This document shows positions 1 through 10,649 of a stretch of 64,000 nucleotides of DNA, piece after piece (the first letter of the stretch is position 1; each line of letters opens with the position of its first letter). The stretch spans positions 253,441,501 to 253,505,500 of the forward strand of contig NC_091246.1 in assembly GCF_042477335.2 (NCBI RefSeq). Direction: 5' to 3'. The notes beneath the pieces are model-generated. The model ran no database searches, was not told the DNA's origin, and was given only the letters and a program-made list of their open reading frames with translations. This DNA comes from Ovis canadensis. Its lineage: Eukaryota; Chordata; Mammalia; Artiodactyla; Bovidae. The position numbers were made by a program, and so were the translations under genes.

Positions 1-212
1 CAAGTGGTGCTAGTAGTAAAGAATCCACCTGCCAATGCAGGAGATACAAGATACCTGGATTTGATCCCTGGGTCAGGAAGACCCCCTGGAGGAGGGCATG
101 GTGACCCACTCAAGTATTCTTGCCTGGAGAATCCCATGGACAGAGGAGCCTTGCGGGCTACAGTCCACGGGGTTGCAAAGAGCTGGACACGACGGACAAG
201 ACTTAGCATGCG
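1..212 (+). mobile_element. Bov-tA SINE, 5' end at or beyond window edge
   Basis: A tRNA-Glu-derived ruminant SINE. The tRNA-like head (AAAGAATCCACCTGCC, then a B-box-like TTTGATCCC) is followed by the Bov-A body (CCTGGAGAATCCCATGGACA) and the usual tail around GGACACGAC. The short open frames across it on both strands are repeat-derived and not genes. Confidence 0.88.
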
Positions 213-323
213 TGCCTGTAAAGCCTACAGAAGAAAAGATCAATGGATTTGAAAACATCAGTTGAAGCTGTCAATAACAAAATAAACACACAGAAAAAAT
301 ACTAGAAAAAAAACCTTTGATCC

Positions 324-1402
324 TATGCCAAAGCCTTTGACTGTGTGGATCACAATAAACTGCGGAAAATTCTGAAAGAGATGGGAACACCAGACCACCT
401 AACCTGCCTCTTGAGAAATCTGTATGCAAGTCAGGAAGCAATAGTTAGAACTGGACATGGAACAACAGACTGGTTCCAAATAGGAAAAGGAGTATGTCAA
501 GGCTGTATATTGTCACCCTGCTTATTTAACTTATATGCAGAGTACATCATGAGAAATGCTGGACTGGAAGAAACACAAGCTGGAATCAAGATTGCCAGGA
601 GAAATATTAATAACCTCAGATATGCAGATGACACCATCCCTATGGCAGAAAGTGAAGAGGAACTAAAAAGCCTCTTGATGAAAGTGAAAGAGGAGGGCGA
701 AAAAGTTGGCTTACAGCTCAACGTTCAGAAAACGAAGATCATGGCATCCGGTCCCATCACTTCATGGGAAATAGATGGGGAAACAGTGGAAACAGTGTCA
801 GACTTTATTTTTTGGGGCTCCAAGATCACTGCAGATGGTGACTGCAGCCATGAAATTAAAAGAGGCTTACTTCTTGGAAGAAAAGTTATGATCAACCTAG
901 ATGGTATATTCAAAAGCAGAGACATTACTTTGCCGACTAAGGTCCGTCTAGGCAAGGCTATGGTTTTTCCTGTGGTCATGTATGGATGTGAGAGTTGGAC
1001 TGTGAAGAAGGCTGAGTGCCGAAGAATTGATGCTTTTGAACTATGGTGTTGAGAAGACTCTTGAGAGTCCCTTGGACTGCAAGGAGATCCAACCAGTCCA
1101 TTCTGAAGGAGATCAGCCCTGGGATTTCTTTGGAAGGAATGATGCTAAAGCTGAAGCTCCAGTACTTTGGCCACCTCATGCGAAGAGTTGACTCATTGGA
1201 AAAGACTCTGATGCTGGGAGGGATTGGGGGCAGGAGGAGAAGGGGACGACAGAGGATGAGATGGCTGGATGGCATCATGGACTCGATGGATGTGAGTCTG
1301 AGTGAACTCCGAGAGATGGTGATGGACAGGGAGGCCTGGAGCGCTGCGATTCACGGGGTCGCAAAGAGTCGGACACGACTGAGCGACTGAACTGAACTGA
1401 AC
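324..1402 (+). mobile_element. BovB LINE, 5'-truncated, young-looking copy
   Basis: The copy starts inside the reverse transcriptase at the YAKAFDCVDH block and runs to the BovB 3' end, with the short ACTGA-type tail. The catalytic YADD is at 621-632. The frame is open from 345 to about 1050, where one G is missing relative to the other copies (TGTTGAGAAG instead of TGTTGGAGAAG). This shifts the reading into the frame 1043-1390. By eye it matches the BovB at 4668-5737 with about five mismatches in the 120 bases compared. It shares that copy's GGGAGGGATTGGGGGCAGG variant near the 3' end, so both belong to one subfamily. 5' truncation is usual for LINEs. It is not expected to make a working protein. 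Confidence 0.93.
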
Positions 1403-1589
1403 TTGGGACAATATCAAATGATCCAACATCTGAGACCCAGAAAGAGGGGATGAGGATTAAAAAAAATTAAAGAAACAACAGCCAAAATGCTCTGAAAGTT
1501 GGTAAAAACTGTAAATCCACAGTTTCAAGAAGCTCAATATGCTTTCCCTGAAGGAAAGCACATTTCCCTGAGGACTAATGACACTAAAC

Positions 1590-2455
1590 ATTTTTCATGT
1601 GCCTATTGGTTATTCATATATTTCCTTTGGAGAAAGGTTTATTGGCAATCTTTGCCCATTCTTAAATTAGGTTATTTCACTTTTTATTGTTGAGATGTAA
1701 GAGTTCTTTATATATTCAGGCTACTAGACCCTTCTCAGATGTATGATGCAGCCCCATTCTGTACTGTCTTGATAGTGTCTGTATCAGTCAGGGTTATCCA
1801 GAGAAGCAGAAGCAATAAAAGCCGCAAAAAAGAGGTTTATTTTGAGAAACTGGCTCATGAAATTGTGGGACCTGAGAAGCCTGAAGTTCATAGGGCAGCA
1901 CTTCAGGCTGGAAACTCAGAACGGATAGATAATGTATTCTTGAGGCAGAATTTCCTTTTCCCCAGAAACCTCAGGTCTTGCTCTATGGCCTTCAACTAAT
2001 TGGATGAGGCTTACCTACAGTGTGGAGGGTACTCTCCTTTAACTAAGTTAACTGATTATGGATGTTCAATGCATCTACAGAATGCCTTCACAGCAACATC
2101 CAGACTGGCGCTTGCTTAAATAACTACAATTTGGGGGCACAAAATTAGCCATCACTGCCACTTGACATGCAAAAGGTTTAAATTTTGATGAAGTCTGACG
2201 TGTCTATTTTTTTTTAATGCTCCCATTTTAGGGGTCAAGTATAAGAAGCCCTTGCTTAATGCAAAGTCACAAAGACTCACACCTACATTTTCTTGACGCT
2301 GTCATAGTCTTACACTTCACATCTAAGTCTTTGAGCCATTTAGGACCAGTTTCCGTGCGTGGTGTGAGGCAGGGCTTATGATCATACTTTTGCATGTGCT
2401 TTGGTCGTTTTTTTAAAGCCACTCAGTTTGGTTTTCTCCGTTATCTTTCTATTCC
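1590..2455 (-). mobile_element. Old L1 fragment, antisense, split by an LTR
   Basis: This matches the familiar antisense L1 ORF2 text: TTGAGATGTAAGAGTTC, CTACTAGACCCTTCTCAGA, CTTGATAGTGTCT, then AAATTTTGATGAAGTC, TCTTTGAGCCATTTAGGACC and TTTTGCATGTGCTTTGG. The two halves are separated by the insertion at 1780-2157. The 5' boundary is soft because the flanking DNA is also AT-rich. Confidence 0.75.
1780..2157 (+). mobile_element. MLT2-like ERV-L solo LTR inside the L1
   Basis: It begins TGTATCAGTCAGGGTTATCC and ends near CACAAAATTAGCCATCA. Those ends resemble an MLT2-class LTR, including the internal CAGCAACATCCAGACTGG. No internal retroviral sequence accompanies it, so it is a solo LTR. The family name comes from memory of the consensus and is tentative. 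Flanking L1 text resumes directly after it, which supports an insertion. Confidence 0.55.
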
Positions 2456-2869
2456 AGTGCTTTGTTCAGGCCCCTTAGAGAGTTCAGGCCCTCGTCTAAC
2501 CAGTTTGCCCCTTAATCCAGCTGCAGATCCCAAACTGGGAGAAATGTAGACCTCTGGATCTCCTTTCCCTGAATCCGTCTCAGATAGTCCTGCTTAGGCC
2601 TTGAAAGGCAATAGTAAGAGCTGGAGCAATGAACCTTGCTATTTTAGAGAGAGATCAGACATTTTGTAATTGCTCACCCCAAAGCGCCTGGATATTCTGG
2701 GGCTCGTAGCTTGGCAGGAGAGTGTGCAGGTTTCCACAGACTGTGGCCTGAAGGCAAAGTATAGCCCTCTACCTGTTTTCATAAATATGGTTTTATAGGA
2801 TCACAACCACACCCACCATTTACATAATCTCTTCACTGGCTTGAGGGCTAGAAGGTTAGAGTTAAGTAA
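2456..2869. other. Unassigned intergenic DNA
   Basis: No coding frame, RNA gene or repeat family was recognised between the antisense L1 and the BovB. The exact 5' junction of the BovB could lie a few bases either side of 2870. Confidence 0.5.
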
Positions 2870-5737
2870 TTATGACAGAGACTCTATGGTCTTCAAAGTC
2901 TGAAATATTTGTGATAGGAACCTGGAATGTCAGGTCCATGAATCAAGGCAAATTGGAAGTGGTCAAACAAGAGATGACAAGAGTGAACGTCGACATTCTA
3001 GGAATCAGCGAACTAAAATGGACTGGAATGGGTGTATTTAACTCAGATGACCATTATATCTACTACTGCGGGCAGGAATCCCTTAGAAGAAATGGAGTAG
3101 CCATCATGGTCAACAAAAGAGTCCGAAATGCAGTACTTGGATGCAATCTCAAAAACGACAGAAGGATCTCTGTTCGTCTCCAAGGCAAACCATTCAATAT
3201 CACAGTAATCCAAGTCTATGCCCCAACGAGTAACGCTGAAGAAGCTGAAGTTGAGCGGTTCTATGAAGACCTACAAGACCTTTTAGAACTAACACCTAAA
3301 AAAGATGTCCTTTTCATTATAGGGGACTGGAATGCAAAAGTAGGAAGTCAAGAAACACCTGGAGTAACAGGCAAATTTGGCCTTGGAATGCAGAATGAAG
3401 CAGGGCAAAGACTAATAGAGTTTTGTCAAGAGAACACACTTGTCATAGCAAACACCCTCTTCCAACAACACAAGAGAAGACTCTACACATGAACATCACC
3501 AGATGGGCAACACTGAAATCAGATTGATTATATTCTTTGCAGCCAAAGATGGAGAAGCTGTATACAGTCAACAAAAACGAGACCAGGAGCTGACTGTGAC
3601 TCAGATCATGAACTCCTTATTGCCAAATTCAGACTCAAATTGAAGAAACTAGGGAAAACCGCTAGACCATTCAGGTATGACCTAAATCAAATCCCTTATG
3701 ATTATACAGTGGAAATGAGAAATAGATTTACGGGCCTAGATCTGATAGATACAGTGCCTGATGAACTATGGACGGAGGTTCATGACATTGTACAGGAGTT
3801 AGGGATCAAGACCATCCCCATAGAAAAGAAATGCAAAAAAGCAAAATGGCTGTCTGGGGAGGCCTTACAAATAGCTGAGAAAAGAAGAGAAGCAAAAAGC
3901 AAAGGAGAAAAGGAAAGAAATAAGCATCTGAATGCAGAGTTCCAAAGAATACCAAGAAGAGATAAGAAAGCTTTCTTCAGCGATCAATGTAAAGAAATAG
4001 AGGAAAACAACAGAATGGGAAAGACTAGAGATCTCTTCAAGAAAATTAGAGATACCAAGGGAACATTTCATGCAAAGATGGGCTCCATAAAGGACAGAAA
4101 TTGTATGGACCTAACAGAAGCAGAAGATATTAAGAAGAGGTGGCAAGAATACACAAAAGAACTGTACAAAATAGATCTCCATGACCCAGATAATCATGAT
4201 GATGTGATCACTAATCTAGAGCCAGGCATCTTGGAATGTGAAGTCAAGTGGGCCTTGGGAAGCATCACTGCAAACAAAGCTAGTGGAGGTGATGGAATTC
4301 CAGTTGAGCTATTTCAAATCCTGAAAGATGATGCTGTGAAAGTGCTGCACTCAATATATCAGCAAATTTGGAAAACTCAGCAGTGGCCACAGGACTGGAA
4401 AAGGTCAGTTTTCATTCCAATCCCAAAGAAAGGCAATGCCAAAGAATGCTCAAACTACCGCACAATTGCACTCATCTCACATGCTAGGAAAGTAATGCTC
4501 AAAATTTTCCAAGCCAGGCTTCAGCAATACGTGAACCATGAACTCCCTGATGTTCAAGCTGGTTTTAGAAAAGGCAGAGGAACCAGAGATCAAATTGCCA
4601 ACATCCTCTGGATCATGGAAAAAGCAAGAGAGTTCCAGAAAAACATCAATTTCTGCTTTATTGACTATGCCAAAGCCTTTGACTGTGTGGATCACAAGAA
4701 ACTGTGGAAAATTCTGAAAGAGATGGGAATACCAGACCACCTGACCTGCCTCTTGAGAAATCTGTATGCAGGTCAGGAAGCAACAGTTAGAACTGGACAT
4801 GGAACAACAGACTGGTTCCAAATAGGAAAAGGAATACGTCAAGGCTGTATATTGTCACCTTGCTTATTTAACTTATATGCAGAGTACATCATGAGAAACG
4901 CTGGACTGGAGGAAGCACAAGCTGGAATCAAGATTGCCAGGAGAAATATCAATAACCTTAGATATGCAGATGACACCACCCTTATGGCAGAAAGTGAAGA
5001 GGAACTAAAAAGCCTCTTGATGAAAGTGAAAGAGGAGAGAGAAAAAGTTGGCTTAAAGCTCAACATTCAGAAAACGAAGATCATGGCATCCGGTCCCATC
5101 ACTTTATGGGAAATAGACGAGGAAACAGGGGAAACAGTGTCAGACTTTATTTTGGGGGGCTCCAAAATCACTGCAGATGATGACTACAGCCATGAAATTA
5201 AAAGAAGCTTACTCCTTGGAGGAAAAGTTATGACCAACCTAGATGGTATATTCAAAAGCAGAGACATTACTTTGCCGACTAAGATCCGTCTAGTCAAGTC
5301 TATGGTTTTTCCTGTGGTCATGTATGGATGTGAGAGTTGGACTGTGAAGAAGGCTGAGCGCCGAAGAATTGATGCGTTTGAACTGTAATGTTGGAGAAGA
5401 CTCTTGAGAGTCCCTTGGACTGCAAGGAGATCCAACCAGTCCATTCTGAAGGAGATCAACCCTGGATTTCTTTGGAAGGAATGATGCTAAAGCTGAAACT
5501 CCAGTACTTTGGCCACCTCACATGAAGAGTTGACTCATTGAAAAAGACTCTGATGCTGGGAGGGATTGGGGGCAGGAGGAGAAGGGGACGACCGAGGATG
5601 AGATGGCTGGATGGCATCACTGACTCGATGAATGTGAGTCTGAGTGAACTCCAGGAGTTGGTGATGGACAGGGAGGCCTGGAGTGCTGCGATTCACGGGG
5701 TCGCAAAGAGTCAGACACGACTGAGCGACTGAACTGA
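2870..5737 (+). mobile_element. Nearly complete BovB LINE
   Basis: This is the longest BovB in the window at about 2.87 kb, against about 3.2 kb for a full element. It spans the endonuclease, the reverse transcriptase and the 3' tail (GACTGAGCGACTGAACTGAGG). What is missing is the 5' leader and possibly the extreme N-terminus of ORF2. BovB belongs to the RTE clade and is known for horizontal transfer between squamates and ruminants. It supplies the enzymes that move the Bov-tA and Bov-A SINEs seen across this window. Few disruptions and preserved CpG-rich 3' text suggest a relatively young insertion. I could not identify target-site duplications with confidence. Confidence 0.93.
2872..5725 (+). 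pseudogene. BovB ORF2 (endonuclease-reverse transcriptase), broken
   Basis: One reading frame carries almost the whole protein. Endonuclease blocks are visible in order: GTWNVRSMNQGK, LGISELKWTGMG (catalytic Glu), YAPTS, GDWNAKVG, and SDHELL (the terminal Asp-His pair) near 3601-3615. Reverse transcriptase blocks follow: FRKGRGTRDQI, FIDYAKAFDCVDH, RQGCILSPCLFNLYAE, and YADD at 4963-4974. The breaks are TGA at 3490-3492 where related copies have Trp, TGA at 3514-3516 consistent with CpG decay of an Arg CGA codon, TAA at 5386-5388 in place of a Trp, and a one-base deletion near 5463 (CCCTGGATTTC, where the copy at 324-1402 has CCCTGGGATTTC). The first two stops fall between the endonuclease core and its last motif, so neither open segment (2872-3492, 3640-5388) holds both complete enzymes. 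It is therefore non-autonomous. Confidence 0.9.
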
Positions 5738-6575
5738 GGCTCTGTAGAGAAAACTTTGTTGAGCCTTGTCACACATCCTTAGTGTGTCCAGAATGGAAGT
5801 CTTGGTTTCCTTTAAAGTAAGAGAAAATGGATGTGTGGCAGAGGATGCTGCTGCCCCAGAAAGACGTTTTCTCTCTCCTGATGAGGTTGCTCATCCCAGG
5901 CCTGTCTGCGAGAGGATCAGGCTGCGACTGTCTCCCCTCTGGTGTGGCTCCTTCGCTTCTCTCCCTGCTGCCTCTCCTGCAGCCTTGCTAACTTCCTTTG
6001 GGAGCATTTCCTCAGGAACTCACACACATGTGCTTTCCGCTCTCGGGCACTGTTTGTAAAGAATCCAACCTCAGACAGGCTGCACTGTCAGAAGTCGAGT
6101 TCCAGCTCATGCCTTCCTTCTTTCTATCTGTCCTCCTGAACAATAGAGTTCAAATGCCATCAGCTTGAGACGAGCAAGGTAGACATTTGCAATGAGGGTC
6201 AAGGGGCTTGTGGTCTGGCCGCTGGTGGGAGGCGCTTGAGCTGGAGCAGAGGAGAGGGTGTTTGCGTGGGAGAGCATGCGGGGAGGGGGCTTGGCGGGGC
6301 ACGGCGGCCTGGCAGGAGGCAGTAGTAGTGGCAATGGGAGATTCTTCCGTGGGGAGGATTGATCCAGCCACTAACTACATTGAGGATAATGGGAACCGGT
6401 TTCTCATCGTCTCATATTTGTAACAAGGGTTACAAACACGGAAAGGGAGAAAAACTTGAATAAATTCTGGGTTATTGGATTGGATTTGGAAGTATCACGG
6501 TGAACTCATATTTTTCATAGGTAGAGGGAGATGGAAAATAGATACAGAAGTAATTGTATGTGATCACTGAGGTGA
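5738..6575. other. Unassigned intergenic DNA
   Basis: Single-copy-looking sequence. Short open frames occur on both strands but none has recognisable protein features, a good start context or homology that I can name. Confidence 0.5.
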
Positions 6576-6579
6576 TCTG

Positions 6580-7890
6580 GAAGCACCAACACCCCAAAGC
6601 AATAAACACCTTTAACACCCAGATCTTTGTTTGCAAATATTTTTCTCCACTAAAAGGAAAAAGGAGTCCTTGAAGAAATGGCTGATTCCAAGCTGGAGCA
6701 GAGCATGTATAAGATAAGCTAGCATCTCTTTTTGTGCTGGGAAGTCGGGACTGCTCAAGGAAGGGTAAGAAAGTGTCAAAAAGGACACAGAAGCTAGCTT
6801 GAAGGGGCTCCCGTTGTCCAGATTTGGGACAATTTGAGCACCAAAATAGGTGCTGTTAGTAACAGGTTACAATCCACTGAATTACACAGGAGTCCATGAA
6901 TCTCCATTGATGTAGATAAGTGAATGAATAAACAAGTGGGGCGAGGAGAGAGGCCTTACAGTAGAAAGCCAGCTAATCAATGTAGAAGGGACGATGAGAT
7001 TAGAAAGTCACCATTTGGCAACTGTCAGAGTAATAACCAATTCTGCCAGGAAATATCAATGAATGTAAAATCTAGTGGGTGAACGTTTAAAGATGAAAAG
7101 GGCATTTACGTAGGCTCAAAGTGCCTCACCACAGCACATTTACTAATTACAAAGGGAAAGAGAGTAACTTTACATGGAGAAACTTGGCAGCCACCACCTT
7201 AATCAAATGATGAAATCGCCAGAAATGAAACAAATCAAAATTGTGTACCATTGATAGGAGGCAATGAGAAAAACATCGCAGCACTCCTGAGACATTCCTG
7301 CCAAAATGCGTAACTTTAATTACTGGGAAACGTCAAACAAGCCCCAGATGAGGGGCATGCTATGAAATAACTGACTCGAAATTGTCAAAGGGTCAGGAGA
7401 GCTTCAGGGATGTGGGATCCTTGTTAGAGCTCTCTGCCATACAGGACATCATGAAGACTACTGGGCTCTGTGGGTGGGTGGTTGTAATGTATCAGTATTA
7501 ATTTCCTGATTTGGGTAGTGGTATTGCGGTTAGGTTGGGCTTCCCTGATAGCTCATTTGGTAAAGAATCTGCCTGCAATGCAGGAGACCTGGTTCGATCC
7601 CTGGGTTGGGAAGATCCCCTGGAGAAGGGAAAGGCTCCCCACTCCAGTATTCTGGCCTGGAGAATGCAGTCCATGAGGTTGCAAAGAGTTGGACACGACT
7701 GAGTGACTTTCACTTTCATTATGGTTAGGCAGGAGAATGTCTTTCTTTGCAGGGAATAAATACTAAAGAATTTGGGAGAGATGAAGCATCCTGTCACCAA
7801 GCTATTTTAGAACAAAAGTTCAAGGGGGGAGAAAGCATTTCATACTATTCTTGCAAGTCTTCTGTAAATCTGAAATTTCTTTGAAAGAAA
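6580..7890 (+). mobile_element. Ancient LINE-1/HAL1-like relic
   Basis: Long AT-rich text resembles the 3' part of an old HAL1 or L1M element: GAGTCCTTGAAGAAATGGCTG, GGGGCTCCCGTTGTCC, TTAGAAAGTCACCATTTGGC, then TGGTATTGCGGTTAGG and CATACTATTCTTGCAAGTC. It is divergent, with no open frame. It is interrupted by the Bov-tA at 7536-7722. The family name is from memory. Confidence 0.5.
7536..7722 (+). mobile_element. Bov-tA SINE with target duplication
   Basis: The tRNA-Glu-like head (GGCTTCCCTGATAGCTCA, B-box GGTTCGATCC) is joined to a slightly shortened Bov-A body. It is flanked by GGTTAGG at 7529-7535 and 7723-7729, which marks insertion into the older LINE relic. Confidence 0.9.
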
Positions 7891-8154
7891 AAGAGAAAAT
7901 AGAATCCTACGGCTCGCCCTCAGCCTCACCCCCTAAAAAAAATTCCAGTTCACTTACTAGTCGAAAACCGCCGAGTGGGCAACACGCCTGCTCTCTGCAG
8001 GACGCCGTGGCCTCCCTGCACAGAGCCCTTCCGATTCAGGCACTCCATTGCGTGTTGATCTGACTGCCAGCTGCCTGCCCCTTTGGCCGCCTGAGGCTCT
8101 GTCTGTGAGCCAGTGCAGCGCTGTGTCGGGGAATCACTGTTCCTTGCCTTCTCC

Positions 8155-8365
8155 GAAAGTGAAAGTCGCTCAGTCACGTCTGACTCTTTGCGACCCTATG
8201 GACTGTCGCCCGCCAGGCTCCTCTGTCCATGGGATTCTCCAGGCAAGAATACTGGAGTGGGTGGCCATTCTCTTCTCCAGGGAATCTTCCCGACCCGGGA
8301 ATTGAACCCAAGTCTCCTGCACTGTAGGCAGATTCTTCACCATCTGAGCCACCAAGGTCTTCCCT
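8155..8365 (-). mobile_element. Bov-tA SINE
   Basis: Reverse orientation: GAAAGTCGCTCAGTCACGTC at the left is the tail, and GAGCCACCAAGGTCTTCC at the right is the tRNA-like head. The complement of the B box reads GGAATTGAACCC. Confidence 0.9.
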
Positions 8366-8734
8366 GAAAGCAACCCCCCAACAGTGACTGATAAGAGCTG
8401 GTGGATAAATACCCCAGTTTCCTCTCCTTTCAGGTGGAGCAGCGCTGAGGCGTTCCCTGAATGGCTCTCTGAATTTGCCAACAGGATTGAACCTTGTACA
8501 ACCCCTTTACTGATTTTCTTCCCTTCCTTGGCTCACTCCCCTATCCATGTTTCCAGGAATTACTTCTTTAATGAACTTATTTGTGCTAAAACCCTTTCCT
8601 CTGAATAGACTTCTCAGAAACACAAAGACCCTTTCTATCACAGGACCTTATTTTATTGACTTCATAGCTGTTCTTACCATCTGAAACCGTCCTGTTCATT
8701 TAGTTATTTATCTGCAATGCCTAAGACAATGCTC
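8366..8734. other. Unassigned intergenic DNA
   Basis: No gene or named repeat was recognised in this stretch. Confidence 0.45.
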
Positions 8735-9212
8735 ATTGGGAGGACTGATGCTGAAACTGAAGCTCCAATACTTTGGCCACCTGATGCAAAAACCCGACTC
8801 TCTGGAAAAGACCCGGATGCTAGGGAAGGTTGAAGGCAAAAGGAGAAGGGGCGGCAGAGGATGAGATGGTTAGATAGCATCACCAACTCCGTGGACGTGA
8901 ATCTGAGAGTGGGAGATAGTGGGGCTTCCTTGGTGGCTCAGATGGTAAAGAATCCACCTGTGATGCCGGAGACGGCGGTTCAATCCCTGGGTTGGGAAGA
9001 TCCCCCGGAGCAGGGCATGGCAACCCACTCCAGTATCCTTGCCTGGAGAATCTCGATGGACAAAGGAGAGTGGCAAGCTACAGTTCATGGATCACAAAGA
9101 GTCGGACGTGATGGAGTGACTAAGCGCACACATGGGAGATAGTGGAGGACGGAGGAGCCCGGCATGCTGCAGTCCATGGGGCTGCAGAGTCAGACACAGC
9201 TTAGCGACTGGA
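8735..9212 (+). mobile_element. BovB 3' end (Bov-A-like), split by a younger SINE
   Basis: GGACTGATGCTGAAACTGAA, CTTTGGCCACCTGATGC and GGATGAGATGGTTAGA are BovB 3'-region text. The element resumes after the SINE at 8921-9133 with GGAGCCCGGCATGCTGCAG and ends near GCGACTGGACAACAG. Confidence 0.85.
8921..9133 (+). mobile_element. Bov-tA SINE nested in BovB, perfect target duplication
   Basis: A complete Bov-tA (GGGCTTCCTTGGTGGCTCAG head, Bov-A body, ACTAAGCGCACA tail) flanked by an exact TGGGAGATAGTGG duplication (8910-8922 and 9133-9145, the ends overlapping the element by one or two ambiguous bases). The nesting gives the order of insertion: BovB first, SINE second. Confidence 0.93.
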
Positions 9213-10200
9213 CAACAGTAACGAAAAGGCACTATCTTGCATGTGCGCTCAGCAAATATTCGTGGAATGGATGAAGGAGGAGGGGATATTTTTCCATCTG
9301 GCTTCTCAGATGTTCCCTGGCTTCAAGGTCCCATGGCTAGGAGAGCTCAGCTGGAGGACTCTCTGGGATGGAGCCCCTCCCCATTGCAGACGCGTCTGAG
9401 TCCACGCTTGCTGTGGTTCCGCTTGGAACCGAAGGGGAGCAGAACACGCCTCTGAAGTACGCCGCTTTGACGTGCGGTTGTTTTGCACTGGAGGCAGTTG
9501 AGAATCACCAGATGCAAGAACAGTTCTTTGCCCTCCCTTTATCTGCCTAAAAATTGGATAGAAACTCCCCTTTGGGGAAGATCTCTGCTTCCACCAGTAC
9601 CAAGGAGAGAGGAGCAACTCTCAAAGATGGCTAGTGGACACCAAGGTAAGTTTCTGTAAACACACCTTATTAACACAGCTCTCATTTCCCGTCAGTTTCC
9701 CCCACATGTTTCTTAGCCACTTTCCCACACTTCATTGTCCCTTGAAGACTAAGCCCTCTTTCCTTTGTTAAGAGAACATCAAACGGTCTGAGTCGAACTG
9801 CCTCTTGGAGTTTTTGTTCTTTTCCACATGCATTCATATATATCAATAGAGACTGTGGCCTCTTATTCTGTTCATGTCTTTTGTTAGTTTAATTTGTGGG
9901 TCCTCAGGAACACCCCTAAAAGGACAGAGGAAAAGCGTTTCCTCCCTGACTGAATATAAGCAAGCAAAGATATTTATTTATTTATTTTTAGAGTTTAAAA
10001 CCACAAAGCTAATTCATCTACTTCCTTTGACAGAGGAGAAAGGGTTGGTCCCAAGTGGCCCAGCCGGTTGGTAGTGGAGCTCGGATTGCAGGTTGATGCT
10101 GTTTTCTTCTTGTGAACACAAAGTCTGCTGAATCGAGAGTCAGCAGGTTGCCTGGTTGTCCCCGTCAGCACCTGAGCCAGGAACCTGTCTGCTCATTTGA
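9213..10200. other. Unassigned intergenic DNA with a short TTTA tract
   Basis: No convincing gene. A small TATT microsatellite sits at about 9970-9988. The stretch at 9985-10080 loosely resembles a reverse MIR tail but is too divergent to call. Confidence 0.45.
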
Positions 10201-10204
10201 CCAA

Positions 10205-10560
10205 ATTTGGGGAAAGGCCAGAATGAATTTAGCTGCTATTTATGGGCATAAATGTACTCAATAACTCCTCACAACAACCCTACGAATAAGTGATGTGCGT
10301 GTGTTAAGTGGCTTCAGTCGTGTCCGACTCTTTGCGACCCCATGGACTGCAGCCTGCCAGGCTCCTCTGTCCATGGGATTCTCCAGGCAAGAATACTGGA
10401 GTGGGTTGCTAGGGCCCTCCTCCAGGGGGTCTTCCGAACCCAGAGACTGAACCCAGGTCTCCTACATGGCAGGCGGATTCTTTACCATCTGAGCCACCAG
10501 GGAAGCCCTCACCCCCATTTTAAGGCTTGGTGACTGTTACTGAGAATGACTTAGAAATCT
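10205..10560 (-). mobile_element. MIR relic interrupted by a Bov-tA
   Basis: The text before the SINE (ACTCAATAACTCCTCACAAC) and after it (CACCCCCATTTTAAGG) reads like one reverse-strand MIR split by the insertion at 10294-10509. Confidence 0.45.
10294..10509 (-). mobile_element. Bov-tA SINE
   Basis: Reverse orientation, from GTGTTAAGTGGCTTCAGTCG through GCGACCCCATGGACTGCAG to GAGCCACCAGGGAAGCCC. Close to full length. Confidence 0.92.
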
Positions 10561-10649
10561 GATAGAGGGGATTGCTTTCAGTGAATTGTGTCATTATTCC
10601 TTGCAGGAACATGTGGTGATACTAACTAACCGTTGGCAAAGTGTTGCTA

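Noticed and set aside
345-1390. Frames looking like a reverse transcriptase gene
   Set aside because: These belong to a truncated BovB with a frameshift near 1050. It is a retrotransposon relic and not a host gene or a retron-like system.
7536-7722. tRNA-like A and B boxes in many places (for example GGTTCGATCC)
   Set aside because: They are heads of Bov-tA and CHR SINEs, not functional tRNA genes. No intact cloverleaf with an acceptor stem was found.
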